Assembly: GCA_964397085.1 (NCBI GenBank)
Contig: CAYNHH010000010.1
Location: 1-25,980 of the forward strand
Length of the DNA: 25,980 nucleotides
Direction: 5' to 3'
Source: CAILAD01 sp964397085
GTDB lineage: Bacteria > Patescibacteriota > Saccharimonadia > CAILAD01 > BJGX01
A model generated the notes under the pieces. It was not told the DNA's origin. It saw only the letters and a program-made list of their open reading frames with translations, and searched no databases. Shown here in pieces: positions 15,365 through 22,547 of this stretch (the stretch's first letter is position 1; every line of letters begins with the position of its first letter). The translations under genes and the position numbers were made by a program.

Positions 15365-16216
15365 CTAGCTCACCATCCACTGTCCAGCACCCAGATTTTT
15401 GATCTTACCAGTGATCTCCATAAGGCTTAAGACATGGGCCAAGCGAGGAGCATCAAATTCACTATTATCTATCATAGTATGAGTATTAATATGCCCGGCC
15501 TCAATTAGCTCAAGTACTATTGCCTCCTCTTTACTGGCCGGCAATACCTTTTTGGCTTGCAATACCGTACTTTTCATTTCTAGTTCTGCAAGTACATCTG
15601 TAGCGCTAGTAACCAGTTTGGCACCTAGCTTAATAAGATTATTAGGCCCAGCGGACCTAGGGCTAGTAAGATTACCAGGTATAGCCATTACTATACGGTT
15701 TTCAGTGACTGCAAAGTTGGCAGTAATGAGACTACCAGATTGTGCATCTGCCTCAGTCACAATGGTTGCCAGGCTAAGACCTGCAATTATTCTATTGCGT
15801 GCCGGAAAGTTGAAACGTTGAGTGTTGGTGCCCACCTCGTACTCGCTCACAATTGCTCCACTCTTAGAAAGAATTGACTTAGCAAGATTACGATTACTTG
15901 CCGGATAAATAGTGTCTAGTGGCGTACCTAGTACGGCTACCACCTTACCACCCGCTTCTACCGCCGCCTTGTGGGCAATTGCATCAATACCATAGGCTAG
16001 TCCACTCACCAGGCATACACCTGCACTTGCTAGATCATAAGCCAGTCTATAAGTCATCTGTTTACCGTATTCTGTAGGCTTACGGGTACCTACTATGGCC
16101 ACCATTGGCAGGTCTGGTATATTGCCCAAACAATAGAGAGTCTTGGGTGGATGAGCAATGGTCCCTAAAAGTTCGGGATAACTATTGCTTTTATATATTA
16201 TTTCTTGTATATTCAT
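15365..16216 (-). CDS. dprA: DNA-processing protein DprA (Smf)
   Basis: 283 residues. The Rossmann-like DprA domain is complete: VAIVGTRKPTEYGKQMT, LVSGLAYGIDAIAHKAAVE, VAVLGTPLDTIYPASNRNLA, FNFPARNRIIAGLS, EADAQSGSLITA and AIPGNLTSPRSAGPNNLI. A C-terminal winged helix (about 228-282, ending GAGQWMV) is also present. DprA binds incoming single-stranded DNA and loads RecA during natural transformation. The N-terminal SAM-like domain of longer DprA proteins is missing, which is common. It lies upstream of topA in the same orientation, 127 bp away. No other competence gene is in the window. The start at ATG 16216 lacks a clear SD. Confidence 0.95.
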   Translation of the reverse strand: MNIQEIIYKSNSYPELLGTIAHPPKTLYCLGNIPDLPMVAIVGTRKPTEYGKQMTYRLAYDLASAGVCLVSGLAYGIDAIAHKAAVEAGGKVVAVLGTPLDTIYPASNRNLAKSILSKSGAIVSEYEVGTNTQRFNFPARNRIIAGLSLATIVTEADAQSGSLITANFAVTENRIVMAIPGNLTSPRSAGPNNLIKLGAKLVTSATDVLAELEMKSTVLQAKKVLPASKEEAIVLELIEAGHINTHTMIDNSEFDAPRLAHVLSLMEITGKIKNLGAGQWMVS

Positions 16217-16272
16217 ATTCTACTGTTCATCTGTTAAACATAAGTGCTTTAAAAACTACCCAGTAAAAACTA

Positions 16273-16301
16273 TTGACAAATAAGCACTAGCGTGATACAA
16301 T
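16273..16301 (+). promoter_or_regulatory. Near-consensus sigma-70 promoter of the small RNA
   Basis: TTGACA (16273-16278), 17-bp spacer, TACAAT (16296-16301): a perfect -35, five of six bases at -10, and optimal spacing. It is the strongest promoter seen in the window. It reads into a stretch with no ORF but strong RNA structure, so transcription starting near 16308 would give a noncoding RNA. Confidence 0.8.
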
Positions 16302-16307
16302 ACTTTG

Positions 16308-16530
16308 CGTATTTCACAACTTGAATAAGTTCACCTATTAAAGGGAACAGTCTGCTAGTTTAAGGCTTTTCTAAAACTCACCCTCCTTTTAGATTTCTTA
16401 ACTAGCAGACTATTCCCTTTCATTACCACGGTCTATATATATTTTACGAGGCTGACAAATCCCAATTGCGGGGGTGTGGAAGGGTGTAATAAGCAGATCT
16501 GTTCGATTCGTACGGCAGGTCTGCTTTTTA
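16308..16530 (+). ncRNA. Probable structured small RNA with an anti-SD-like apical loop
   Basis: About 223 nt between a strong promoter and an intrinsic terminator; no ORF starts with an SD inside it. The core is an 81-nt hairpin (16340-16420): AAAGGGAA/TTCCCTTT, one C-A mismatch, a 12-bp AGTCTGCTAGTT/AACTAGCAGACT stem, AAG/CTT, an internal loop, a 7-bp TCTAAAA/TTTTAGA stem, and the loop CTCACCCTCC (16377-16386). The loop and its 3' flank (TCACCCTCCTTTT) resemble the 16S rRNA 3' end (TCACCTCCTTTCT), so the RNA could pair with Shine-Dalgarno sequences. A middle part (about 16421-16490) holds a G-rich stretch. No tmRNA, SRP, RNase P or tRNA signature was seen. A 6S-like RNA cannot be excluded. 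Confidence 0.65.
16491..16530 (+). terminator. Intrinsic terminator of the small RNA
   Basis: The stem AAGCAGATCTG (16491-16501) with CAGGTCTGCTT (16516-16526), including one G-T pair, has a 14-nt loop and is followed by a T5 run ending at 16529. It is the classical form and ends the noncoding transcript. Confidence 0.8.
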
Positions 16531-16606
16531 TATTACCCAACTTTATTTGGTATTGCGAGCATGGAGCGGAATAAACTTTTCAAGAAATCAAAAACCACTA
16601 TATTGC

Positions 16607-16634
16607 TTGCAAAACTAAGTATTTATGCTAATAT
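16607..16634 (+). promoter_or_regulatory. Promoter of the hypothetical gene at 16662
   Basis: TTGCAA (16607-16612), 16-bp spacer, TAATAT (16629-16634) preceded by TGC, an extended -10. Transcription would begin near 16641, about 20 nt before the ATG, and would include the SD GGAGGA (16653-16658). Confidence 0.55.
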
Positions 16635-16661
16635 AACCCTACTCTATCACTCGGAGGAAAC

Positions 16662-17036
16662 ATGCGTACCTTTGTGCAACTTACAGAAGTTGAGAACGTG
16701 ACTGGTCTGAGTCTGTGGAGATCAAAACAGAATTCAGTACTAACTCCAGACCAAGTAGTGTTGAATTTTCAGGGTCCAAGACATGCAAGGGCAGAAAATG
16801 GTCCTGGTGATTTTGTAGAGGTTTCAGGTTTTGATCTTCAGCTTGATTTCAATCTTGCACTCTCCGTGTTTGAAGGCCTGGCAGAAATATTGGCTGAGAA
16901 GCGAGCTCTTATTGTAGAGAAGATTGCTTGGTCGAAGCGGCATGGAGACCAAGATTCTACCATTGTTATCAATCGCACCCGTCGTTATGAAGAACTTTTG
17001 GAAGTGATCGACAAATACAGCGCCGTCTCTGTTTAG
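16662..17036 (+). CDS. Hypothetical protein, 124 aa
   Basis: No family is recognised. Evidence for a real gene is good: a GGAGGA SD 3-8 nt before ATG 16662, an upstream promoter, and an intrinsic terminator that begins inside its last codons. The product is soluble and mixed alpha/beta in character. Residues 1-60 contain short hydrophobic stretches (VVLNFQGPRHA, GDFVEVSGFDLQLDFN); residues 62-90 look like an amphipathic helix (LALSVFEGLAEILAEKRALIVEKIA); the end is another helix (YEELLEVIDKYSA). There is no signal peptide, membrane segment or Cys cluster. It stands alone between the small RNA and a convergent hypothetical gene. Function unknown. Confidence 0.75.
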   Translation: MRTFVQLTEVENVTGLSLWRSKQNSVLTPDQVVLNFQGPRHARAENGPGDFVEVSGFDLQLDFNLALSVFEGLAEILAEKRALIVEKIAWSKRHGDQDSTIVINRTRRYEELLEVIDKYSAVSV

Positions 17037-17050
17037 AGACGGTTTTTTAT
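17023..17050 (+). terminator. Intrinsic terminator overlapping the stop of the 124-aa gene
   Basis: CCGTCTCT (17023-17030), loop GTTT, AGAGACGG (17035-17042), then T6. The stop codon TAG (17034-17036) is within the loop and 3' arm, so the terminator is partly coding. Confidence 0.85.
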
Positions 17051-17084
17051 ATAAAAAACCAGTAGATGTACGTTTACCTACTGG
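17050..17084 (-). terminator. Intrinsic terminator for the minus-strand 122-aa gene
   Basis: On the minus strand CCAGTAG (17084-17078) pairs with CTACTGG (17065-17059) and is followed by a T6 run (17058-17053). It is back to back with the plus-strand terminator; the two tails share one palindromic T6ATATA6-type core. Confidence 0.8.
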
Positions 17085-17126
17085 ATGGGTATATGCAGAT
17101 ATTACATACTTCAGAAAAGAGCAATA

Positions 17127-17495
17127 TCATTTTTCAGTTGTTTGTCGCAAGATTTTTCGCAGGACACGCATATGGGGGTACCCATAGACGAAATATGGGC
17201 CAGTATCTGTATGCTGAGTAGCAAAGAATATTATGCCGTTCCGGTTCTCTACCGTGACATGACTATTAATAGCCCTCAAGTTACCCTTACCCAAATCACT
17301 ATCTTGATTCTGACTTCGTTCTGAATAGGCAGAGATAGTGTATGTTGCGGTACTTCTGCGAGAACCTCGTGTGAGATGCTGACCCTGCCCCGTATTACTC
17401 CCGGAAGGAATTAAGACTTCAAACTTTTCTCCACTGCGTGCAAAATCAAGAAATGCATTGCAAAACGGCATTAGAGATTCAGCAGAAATGTACAT
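17127..17495 (-). CDS. Hypothetical protein, 122 aa
   Basis: No family is recognised. The start is chosen at ATG 17495 (MYISAESLMPF), where AGAGG stands 7 nt upstream; ATG 17501 and TTG 17525 in the same frame are alternatives. Residues 1-30 suggest an N-terminal helix; the middle (about 30-75) is polar, rich in Ser, Thr, Gly, Arg and Gln and possibly flexible; residues 75-105 look beta-rich (INSHVTVENRNGIIFFATQ). The end is basic (MRVLRKILRQTTEK). It has its own TGCTATAAT promoter and a strong terminator, so it is a single-gene unit. Function unknown. Confidence 0.65.
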   Translation of the reverse strand: MYISAESLMPFCNAFLDFARSGEKFEVLIPSGSNTGQGQHLTRGSRRSTATYTISAYSERSQNQDSDLGKGNLRAINSHVTVENRNGIIFFATQHTDTGPYFVYGYPHMRVLRKILRQTTEK

Positions 17496-17537
17496 ATCCA
17501 TTCCTCTCTTTATAGAGAACAACAAATTTACCGTAAG

Positions 17538-17546
17538 ATTATAGCA
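17538..17546 (-). promoter_or_regulatory. Extended -10 promoter of the 122-aa gene
   Basis: On the minus strand TGC precedes a perfect TATAAT (17543-17538). No good -35 is visible, as expected for extended -10 promoters. It sits directly behind the T-tail of the upstream gene's terminator. Confidence 0.6.
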
Positions 17547-17550
17547 TAAT

Positions 17551-17590
17551 AAAAACCCGATGATCAGTGTTGATCATCGGGGTATTTTTT
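17551..17590. terminator. Bidirectional intrinsic terminator
   Basis: A perfect 11-bp stem CCCGATGATCA / TGATCATCGGG (17556-17566 and 17571-17581) with loop GTGT has T-runs on both sides (T5 read on minus, T6 read on plus). It ends the 170-aa coiled-coil gene (29 nt after its stop) and insulates it from the next gene. Confidence 0.85.
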
Positions 17591-17609
17591 ATGACTCACG
17601 TAACTGTAA

Positions 17610-18122
17610 TCAATGGTGCATGCTCTCTCGCTGAATTCGACACTTTTCATTGATCTCAGCCAAGTCTTGCTCAAGCTGAGCAATCTTCGCTGTGACAACG
17701 TCAATCGAGCTACAAGTCTCTTCAATCTCTACTTCGGTCACACTGTCTTCAGGGTACTGACTACGACGCTCGGTGAGCCCGACAAGCTGTGTTTCTAGCC
17801 GTAGTTTACGTGCTTGGGCCTCAATCATGTCCTCTTCAATGAGCAAACGCTCTAGCTCAGGGTCAGCATCTCGAAGCGACACTACAGGTAGTCGAGCTTC
17901 GGGCTCAAGTTTGGCAATCTGACCGTTCAGTAGCCTAACACGAGCTGTACTGAGCTCAATTGCACTATCGAGCTCGGCAAGTTGGCGCTCAGTTACTACA
18001 TCATCATCAAGGTGATAATCTGTCATCAGCGAATTAGACCTTTCTTTAAAACTTCTGATCATGGCGCCAACAGCATCACGCTCGGCGCGGAGTTCTGCAA
18101 GTTTCGTATCGGCAGTAGACAT
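17610..18122 (-). CDS. Hypothetical coiled-coil protein, 170 aa
   Basis: No family is recognised. ATG 18122 follows an AAGGGGAAAG purine-rich SD. The protein is highly charged and almost wholly helical in character, with heptad-like Leu spacing in two blocks (about 5-75, KLAELRAERDAV to LLNGQIAKLEPE, and 88-160, ELERLLIEEDMIEAQARKL to LEQDLAEINEK), joined by a short Pro-containing linker (ARLPVVSLRDADP). There is no membrane segment or signal peptide. This resembles a helical hairpin. It could be a structural or adaptor protein; nothing more specific can be said. It has its own promoter and terminator, lying behind pth on the same strand. Confidence 0.7.
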   Translation of the reverse strand: MSTADTKLAELRAERDAVGAMIRSFKERSNSLMTDYHLDDDVVTERQLAELDSAIELSTARVRLLNGQIAKLEPEARLPVVSLRDADPELERLLIEEDMIEAQARKLRLETQLVGLTERRSQYPEDSVTEVEIEETCSSIDVVTAKIAQLEQDLAEINEKCRIQRESMHH

Positions 18123-18161
18123 GGTACTTTCCCCTTTTGTGTGTATGGGCGAATCGAAATA

Positions 18162-18190
18162 ACTATAGCATAATAGTGATATAATTACAA
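18162..18190 (-). promoter_or_regulatory. Promoter of the coiled-coil gene
   Basis: On the minus strand TTGTAA (18190-18185), 17-bp spacer, TATAGT (18167-18162) preceded by TGC. The surrounding ATTATGCTATAGT closely copies the promoter ATTATGCTATAAT of the neighbouring 122-aa gene. Confidence 0.65.
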
Positions 18191-18202
18191 GTATTTGAAT
18201 AT

Positions 18203-18763
18203 CTACTTCATTGATTGCGAGCTATGTTCTATACCACCCTGCAAAGAGTTTTCTATCAAAACTGTAGTTGACTTAACAATACTTGGGATTTTTTCAGATT
18301 CACTGACATTAAACTTCTCAAGGACAAACTTGTTAGCAGGTTGTTTCTCTAGCAACTCATTTTTGATCCCCACTCTAATGCGCACAAAGTCTTCTCCGAT
18401 ATTCTCAATAATACTTCTAAGACCATTATGGCCGCCACTACTACCGCCTATGCGAGTCCGCACTGTACCAAATTCAAGATCAAGATCATCACTTACTACC
18501 CAGATGTCGCTATTCTCAAGCTTATAAAACTGTTTGAGTTTTTGCACACTATTGCCAGATAAGTTCATGAAAGTTTGAGGTTTGGCCAAAACTATAGTTT
18601 CGCCCTCGTACATAGTTACAAGCAGTTCAGAATGAGTTTTTGATTGACTGGCAAAATGCACGCCCCAGCTGTGAGCGAGTGCATCGAGTATCATAAACCC
18701 CAGGTTATGACGTGTTTGTATGTATTCTTCTCCGGGGTTGCCGAGGCCAATGATGAGTTTCAT
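18203..18763 (-). CDS. pth: Peptidyl-tRNA hydrolase
   Basis: 186 residues, standard length. Motifs: GLGNPGEEYIQTRHNLGFM (6-24) with the catalytic His19, KPQTFMNLSG, and DDLDLEFGTVRTRIGGSSGG followed by HNGLRSI. Pth releases tRNA from peptidyl-tRNA that has dropped off the ribosome, an essential recycling step. ATG 18763 matches the family start. There is no SD; an extended -10 TGCTATACT ends 6 nt before the ATG, so the mRNA is probably leaderless. It lies 62 bp behind der on the same strand and may also be read from upstream. Confidence 0.97.
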   Translation of the reverse strand: MKLIIGLGNPGEEYIQTRHNLGFMILDALAHSWGVHFASQSKTHSELLVTMYEGETIVLAKPQTFMNLSGNSVQKLKQFYKLENSDIWVVSDDLDLEFGTVRTRIGGSSGGHNGLRSIIENIGEDFVRIRVGIKNELLEKQPANKFVLEKFNVSESEKIPSIVKSTTVLIENSLQGGIEHSSQSMK

Positions 18764-18769
18764 AGTCCC

Positions 18770-18778
18770 AGTATAGCA
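18770..18778 (-). promoter_or_regulatory. Extended -10 promoter giving a near-leaderless pth mRNA
   Basis: On the minus strand TGC plus TATACT (18775-18770), then only six bases before ATG 18763. The expected start of transcription falls on or next to the ATG. No SD could exist on such a transcript. Confidence 0.5.
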
Positions 18779-18825
18779 GTTAGTGGATAGATATGAGTAG
18801 TAGAATCATTACAAGTAACTTGTGA

Positions 18826-20241
18826 CTACTTACCCTCAGTAGAGGATACTTTCTTAATTCTATCGCGATATTTGGGCATTGGCTTGTTAGGGTATTTAGT
18901 GCGGTGCCCTTCTTTGTATTTGCTCTTGTACTCAATAGTAATTGGTACACCGTTTAGCTCAAACTCAGAGCGCATTTGATTCTCTAAGAACCTTGTATAG
19001 CTCCAGTGCATATATTCTGGGTGGGTCGCAAAAATAGTAAATTTAGGTGGGTGTGTACCAGTCTGGGTAATGTAGTTAACTTTTGGCTTCTTGGTTTTGA
19101 TAGCTGCTGGAGGATTTTTGGCATTAGCATCTTCTAAGAACCTATTGAGCTTTGGTGTAGCAATTGTAAAATCAAGCCGGGCATTTACTTCTTTAATTAT
19201 AGTTAAGAGCTCATCAAGATTCTGGCGAGTCTTGGCTGAGGTAAATACGAGCGGTGCCCACCAAACAAATTGCATTTTTGATCGAATAAATTCAGTGATT
19301 CCTACAATGGTGTGAGAGTCTTTTTCTACCGTATCCCATTTGGTAGCAACAATGATAAGACCTCTCTCGGCGTCTTTTACCATACCAAGCAGATGTAGAT
19401 CTTGAGCAGTTGCTGGCTCGTTAGCATCTACAAGCATCAGGCAGATATCAGCACGCTCAATAGCGCGCTTTGTGCGTACCTTGGAGTAAAACTCAATGTT
19501 TTCAGCCTTTGCTACCTTACCAGGTTTGCGTAGACCTGCGGTATCAATAAAAGTTATCTGTGTACCATGAAAATTTAGTGAAAACTCGTTGGTATCACGA
19601 GTAGTACCAGCTTCATCAGCTTCAATTGCTAAGGTTTCTCCAGCGAGGGCATTGAGAAGGCTAGATTTGCCTACATTTGGTCGCCCTAGAATAGCTATCT
19701 TGATCTCATTGGTATTATCACGGTTAACAACGCCTTTTTTAGGGAGAATCTTCATAATTGAATCAGTCAATTCATCTATACCATGCCCATGGATCGCTGA
19801 TATAAACACAATATTTTCAAATCCCAGACGTCGGTATTTCTCTGCGGGTAACGATAAGTTGGTATTATCGGCCTTACTACAGACCAAAATCACCTGCTTA
19901 CCACTACTATGTAAGACTTTAGCTAGCTTTGCATCAGCATTGCTTGCCTCAACAGTTCCGTCAATTACATATAGGACTACATCAGCTTGCTTAAGACTGG
20001 TGGCAAGTTGCCCCATTGCAGCCTCTGGTATTTGTCCACTCGCATTAGTGTACCCTGCAGTATCTATTACTTCAAAACCTCTACCATCAACTTCTGCAAC
20101 TCCTTTATTGGTGTCACGGGTAGTATGGGCGATATCAGAAATAATCGCGTGCGCAGAGTGCGTTAGGCGATTGAATAAGGTTGATTTGCCGCTATTAGGT
20201 AGGCCTACAAGCGCAACAATTGGGAGATTTTTTACTTTCAT
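18826..20241 (-). CDS. der: Ribosome assembly GTPase Der (EngA)
   Basis: 471 residues with the diagnostic tandem G domains: P-loops GLPNSGKST (13-21) and GRPNVGKSS (186-194), both with TTRDT (G2) and DTAG (G3), then a C-terminal KH-like domain. Der matures the 50S subunit. The G4 motifs are unusual: SKAD (122-125) and TKWD (300-303) replace NKxD in both domains; Thr occurs in other GTPases, Ser is rarer. A basic tail (about 440-466) is rRNA-binding in character. It is followed by pth. Upstream dacA ends about 29 bp before this ATG once the false gap is removed, so the genes are probably co-transcribed. Confidence 0.97.
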   Translation of the reverse strand: MKVKNLPIVALVGLPNSGKSTLFNRLTHSAHAIISDIAHTTRDTNKGVAEVDGRGFEVIDTAGYTNASGQIPEAAMGQLATSLKQADVVLYVIDGTVEASNADAKLAKVLHSSGKQVILVCSKADNTNLSLPAEKYRRLGFENIVFISAIHGHGIDELTDSIMKILPKKGVVNRDNTNEIKIAILGRPNVGKSSLLNALAGETLAIEADEAGTTRDTNEFSLNFHGTQITFIDTAGLRKPGKVAKAENIEFYSKVRTKRAIERADICLMLVDANEPATAQDLHLLGMVKDAERGLIIVATKWDTVEKDSHTIVGITEFIRSKMQFVWWAPLVFTSAKTRQNLDELLTIIKEVNARLDFTIATPKLNRFLEDANAKNPPAAIKTKKPKVNYITQTGTHPPKFTIFATHPEYMHWSYTRFLENQMRSEFELNGVPITIEYKSKYKEGHRTKYPNKPMPKYRDRIKKVSSTEGK

Positions 20242-20268
20242 AGAGATACTTACTTGATTTATCTACGT

Positions 20269-20478
20269 GTTTATTTCCAAATATAATTATTGAACGTATA
20301 GTCTACCATATTTTTGCTATCTTNNNNNNNNNNNNNNNNNNNNNNNNNNNNNNNNNNNNNNNNNNNNNNNNNNNNNNNNNNNNNNNNNNNNNNNNNNNNN
20401 NNNNNNNNNNNNNNNNNNNNNNNGTTTATTTCCAAATATAATTATTGAACGTATAGTCTACCATATTTTTGCTATCTT
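20269..20478. other. Spurious assembly gap flanked by a 55-bp duplicate
   Basis: The 55 bases at 20269-20323 are repeated exactly at 20424-20478, directly on either side of 100 N (20324-20423). This is what remains when two contigs overlapping by the assembler word size are scaffolded without merging. Collapsing the copies puts the dacA stop at 20271-20273 and removes 155 bases from the window. Confidence 0.9.
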
Positions 20479-21343
20479 GGAAACGTTCTGGGCTATTTAA
20501 TACGACGGTTATTATCTCGTGTCCATTCTTTTTAGCCAGCAAAACAAGACATTGACCGGCTGTATCAGTCAGGCCAGTTTTTATGCCATACACATACGGT
20601 AAGCTCAAGTCTTTATTGGTAGTAGTAAAAGTGTAAGCCTTACCAGACTGATTACGTATAGTTGCACTAGGTGTATTGACGATTTTTTGAAAAGACTGGT
20701 TGTGCAATAATATAGTCGACAAGATCAGTAGATCTTTAGCGGAGCTTCGGTGATTGATCTCATCAAGGCCATTGGCGTTAGTAAAATTCGAGCTCGTTAA
20801 TCCCCACTGTTTAGCCTCAGAATTCATCTTACTAGTAAATGCATCGACTGATCCCGAGTCCCATATAGCAAGACTATTGGCTACATCATTGGCTGAGTAA
20901 ATAAGTAGAGCATTCATTAGCTCTGAAAGTTTGAATTTTTCTCCTTCTATTACTCCTATTTTTTGATCGGCCGCTGCAAGCGCCGGTAAATTTTCTGGAA
21001 TAGTTACAATTTCATCTGGAGAATGATTTTGCATAATGACAATAGCTGTCATGAGTTTAGTAAGCGATGCCATAGGCAACGATTCATTCTCGGCTTTAGC
21101 ATACAAAGTTTTTCCACTACCTGAATCATATATTAGAGCTGCCTTTGCGGGTGAGCTAAAGTTGGTAGCGCCGGGTTTTAACTCGGGCGAGGCTTTATAT
21201 GCAGATGGTACGAATAATTGCTGAGTTTGTATTGGTAGCTGGCGTGCATCAGAGATTTTGTGGTTGAGCGATGCAATTAAGGCGTTCGGCGCAACACTCA
21301 TCTGTAGAATACTCAATAGTAATGCTATCGATACTAGTATCAT
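20426..21343 (-). CDS. dacA: D-alanyl-D-alanine carboxypeptidase (PBP5/DacA type)
   Basis: 305 residues, S11 peptidase family. An N-terminal hydrophobic segment (2-18, MILVSIALLLSILQMS) is a signal peptide or anchor. The catalytic domain has all three motifs: SLTK (93-96, nucleophile Ser93), SAN (150-152) and KTG (255-257). It removes the terminal D-Ala of peptidoglycan stem peptides and so limits crosslinking. The C-terminal domain of larger DacA proteins is absent. The start ATGA overlaps the rluB stop by 4 nt. Its last codons lie in the 55-bp sequence duplicated at the false gap, and the gene itself is complete. Confidence 0.95.
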   Translation of the reverse strand: MILVSIALLLSILQMSVAPNALIASLNHKISDARQLPIQTQQLFVPSAYKASPELKPGATNFSSPAKAALIYDSGSGKTLYAKAENESLPMASLTKLMTAIVIMQNHSPDEIVTIPENLPALAAADQKIGVIEGEKFKLSELMNALLIYSANDVANSLAIWDSGSVDAFTSKMNSEAKQWGLTSSNFTNANGLDEINHRSSAKDLLILSTILLHNQSFQKIVNTPSATIRNQSGKAYTFTTTNKDLSLPYVYGIKTGLTDTAGQCLVLLAKKNGHEIITVVLNSPERFQDSKNMVDYTFNNYIWK

Positions 21344-22053
21344 TTTTTGGCACCCCCGCTTTTTGCTATTTGTACAAATTCGTATTTGCCAGGTCTTAAT
21401 GTGCCTAGTTCAGTGCTCCCCAATCGAATACGTTCTAGTAGTATTACTCTATACCCTAAGGCCTCAAAAGTACGTCGTATTTGTCGGTTCTTACCTTCCT
21501 GTAGCACCACTCTCAGACGAGTAGAGGCAAGAACTCGGATGCTTTCAAATTTACTCACTCCGTCCTCTAGCTTGATTCCATCGAGAATTCTTTTCTTATC
21601 AGCAGATTTAAAAGGTGTTTTGAGGTGAACAACATATTCTTTTGACTTACCCAAGCTAGGATGAGAGAGCTCGTGTACAAGTGCGCCATCTGAGCTAAGT
21701 ATCATGAGTCCCTGACTGTCCTTATCCAGACGACCAGCAATTTTTAAACTAGCAAAGGTTTTTGGTAATAACGAAAAAACCGTTTTTTCGTTTCCTTGAG
21801 CAACGTGAGAGCTTACATATCCAACTGGCTTATTGAGCTTAATAGTTATATCATCACGATGTTTTCCTGTCTTGCCAGAAAGCTGAATTGAGTCACTACT
21901 AGATACTTTAGCACCAAGATCAGCAGGCTTACCATTTACAAGAACAGTCCCTAGAGTAATAGCTTCATCTGCTTTACGACGTGACTGTGCCAAGCCAAGT
22001 TCTACCAGTTGCTTATTCAATCGCAGATTGTTTTTCGGTTCAACTTGATTCAT
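21340..22053 (-). CDS. Pseudouridine synthase, RsuA/RluB/RluE/RluF family
   Basis: 237 residues. An S4 RNA-binding domain at the N-terminus (LRLNKQLVELGLAQSRRKAD, about 10-29) is followed by the RsuA-type catalytic domain with AGRLDKDSQGLMILSSDG (about 101-118), holding the catalytic Asp, and later EGKNRQIRRTFEALGYRV. It isomerises a uridine in rRNA. The position next to scpB matches the widespread scpA-scpB-rluB order, which favours RluB (23S U2605), but the exact target cannot be read from sequence. Starts and stops overlap by 4 nt with scpB and dacA. Confidence 0.92.
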   Translation of the reverse strand: MNQVEPKNNLRLNKQLVELGLAQSRRKADEAITLGTVLVNGKPADLGAKVSSSDSIQLSGKTGKHRDDITIKLNKPVGYVSSHVAQGNEKTVFSLLPKTFASLKIAGRLDKDSQGLMILSSDGALVHELSHPSLGKSKEYVVHLKTPFKSADKKRILDGIKLEDGVSKFESIRVLASTRLRVVLQEGKNRQIRRTFEALGYRVILLERIRLGSTELGTLRPGKYEFVQIAKSGGAKK

Positions 22054-22547
22054 GACTGTTCCCTGAGTTGTGGTAGATCAGTAATCTTATTAAGTCCCAT
22101 GTGCTGCAAGAATTGAGCTGTAGTTACGTACTGTAGGTGTGTAATTCCGCTCTTTTTAGTCCTTTGCTCCTCTATCAACTCTTTTTCTAACAGCCCACGT
22201 AGGCTCTGCTGTGCTCCTATGCCACGCAACTCCTCTATCTCGGCTCGTGATATGGGTTGCCGATAGGCAATGATTGCTAAGACCTCAAGGGCAGCGGTAC
22301 TTAGGGTATCTGAGGATATTTTTTCAGTATAACTTTTTGGTAAGGCAGAAGTTCGTACGCCGAGCTGTAGTTGATTCTTATGTTCAATCAGTTCGACCCC
22401 TGTATTTTCTAGAAAGTGCAACAACTCTTCTTTACACTCGGTAAGCTCAGTAGAAGAAATATCGCACATTTCTTGAATAGACTGAATGTCTAATCCTCCA
22501 GGCGAGCTAAAGAGTAGTGCATGAAGATGTCTGGTCTTACTGGTCAC
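22050..22547 (-). CDS. scpB: Segregation and condensation protein B
   Basis: 165 residues with two winged-helix domains. The family core ALEVLAIIAYRQPISRAEIEELRG (about 86-109) is intact, as is YVTTAQFLQHMGL near the end. ScpB dimers bind ScpA and form the non-SMC part of the Smc-ScpAB condensin. The start is GTG 22547, overlapping the scpA stop as GTGA; the end overlaps rluB as ATGA. No smc gene lies in the window. Confidence 0.94.
   Translation of the reverse strand: MTSKTRHLHALLFSSPGGLDIQSIQEMCDISSTELTECKEELLHFLENTGVELIEHKNQLQLGVRTSALPKSYTEKISSDTLSTAALEVLAIIAYRQPISRAEIEELRGIGAQQSLRGLLEKELIEEQRTKKSGITHLQYVTTAQFLQHMGLNKITDLPQLREQS

Noticed and set aside
16308..16530. tmRNA, SRP RNA, RNase P RNA or tRNA
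   Set aside because: A TTCGATT word in the terminator loop resembles a T-loop but has no T stem; no SRP tetraloop context, RNase P core or tmRNA ends could be found.
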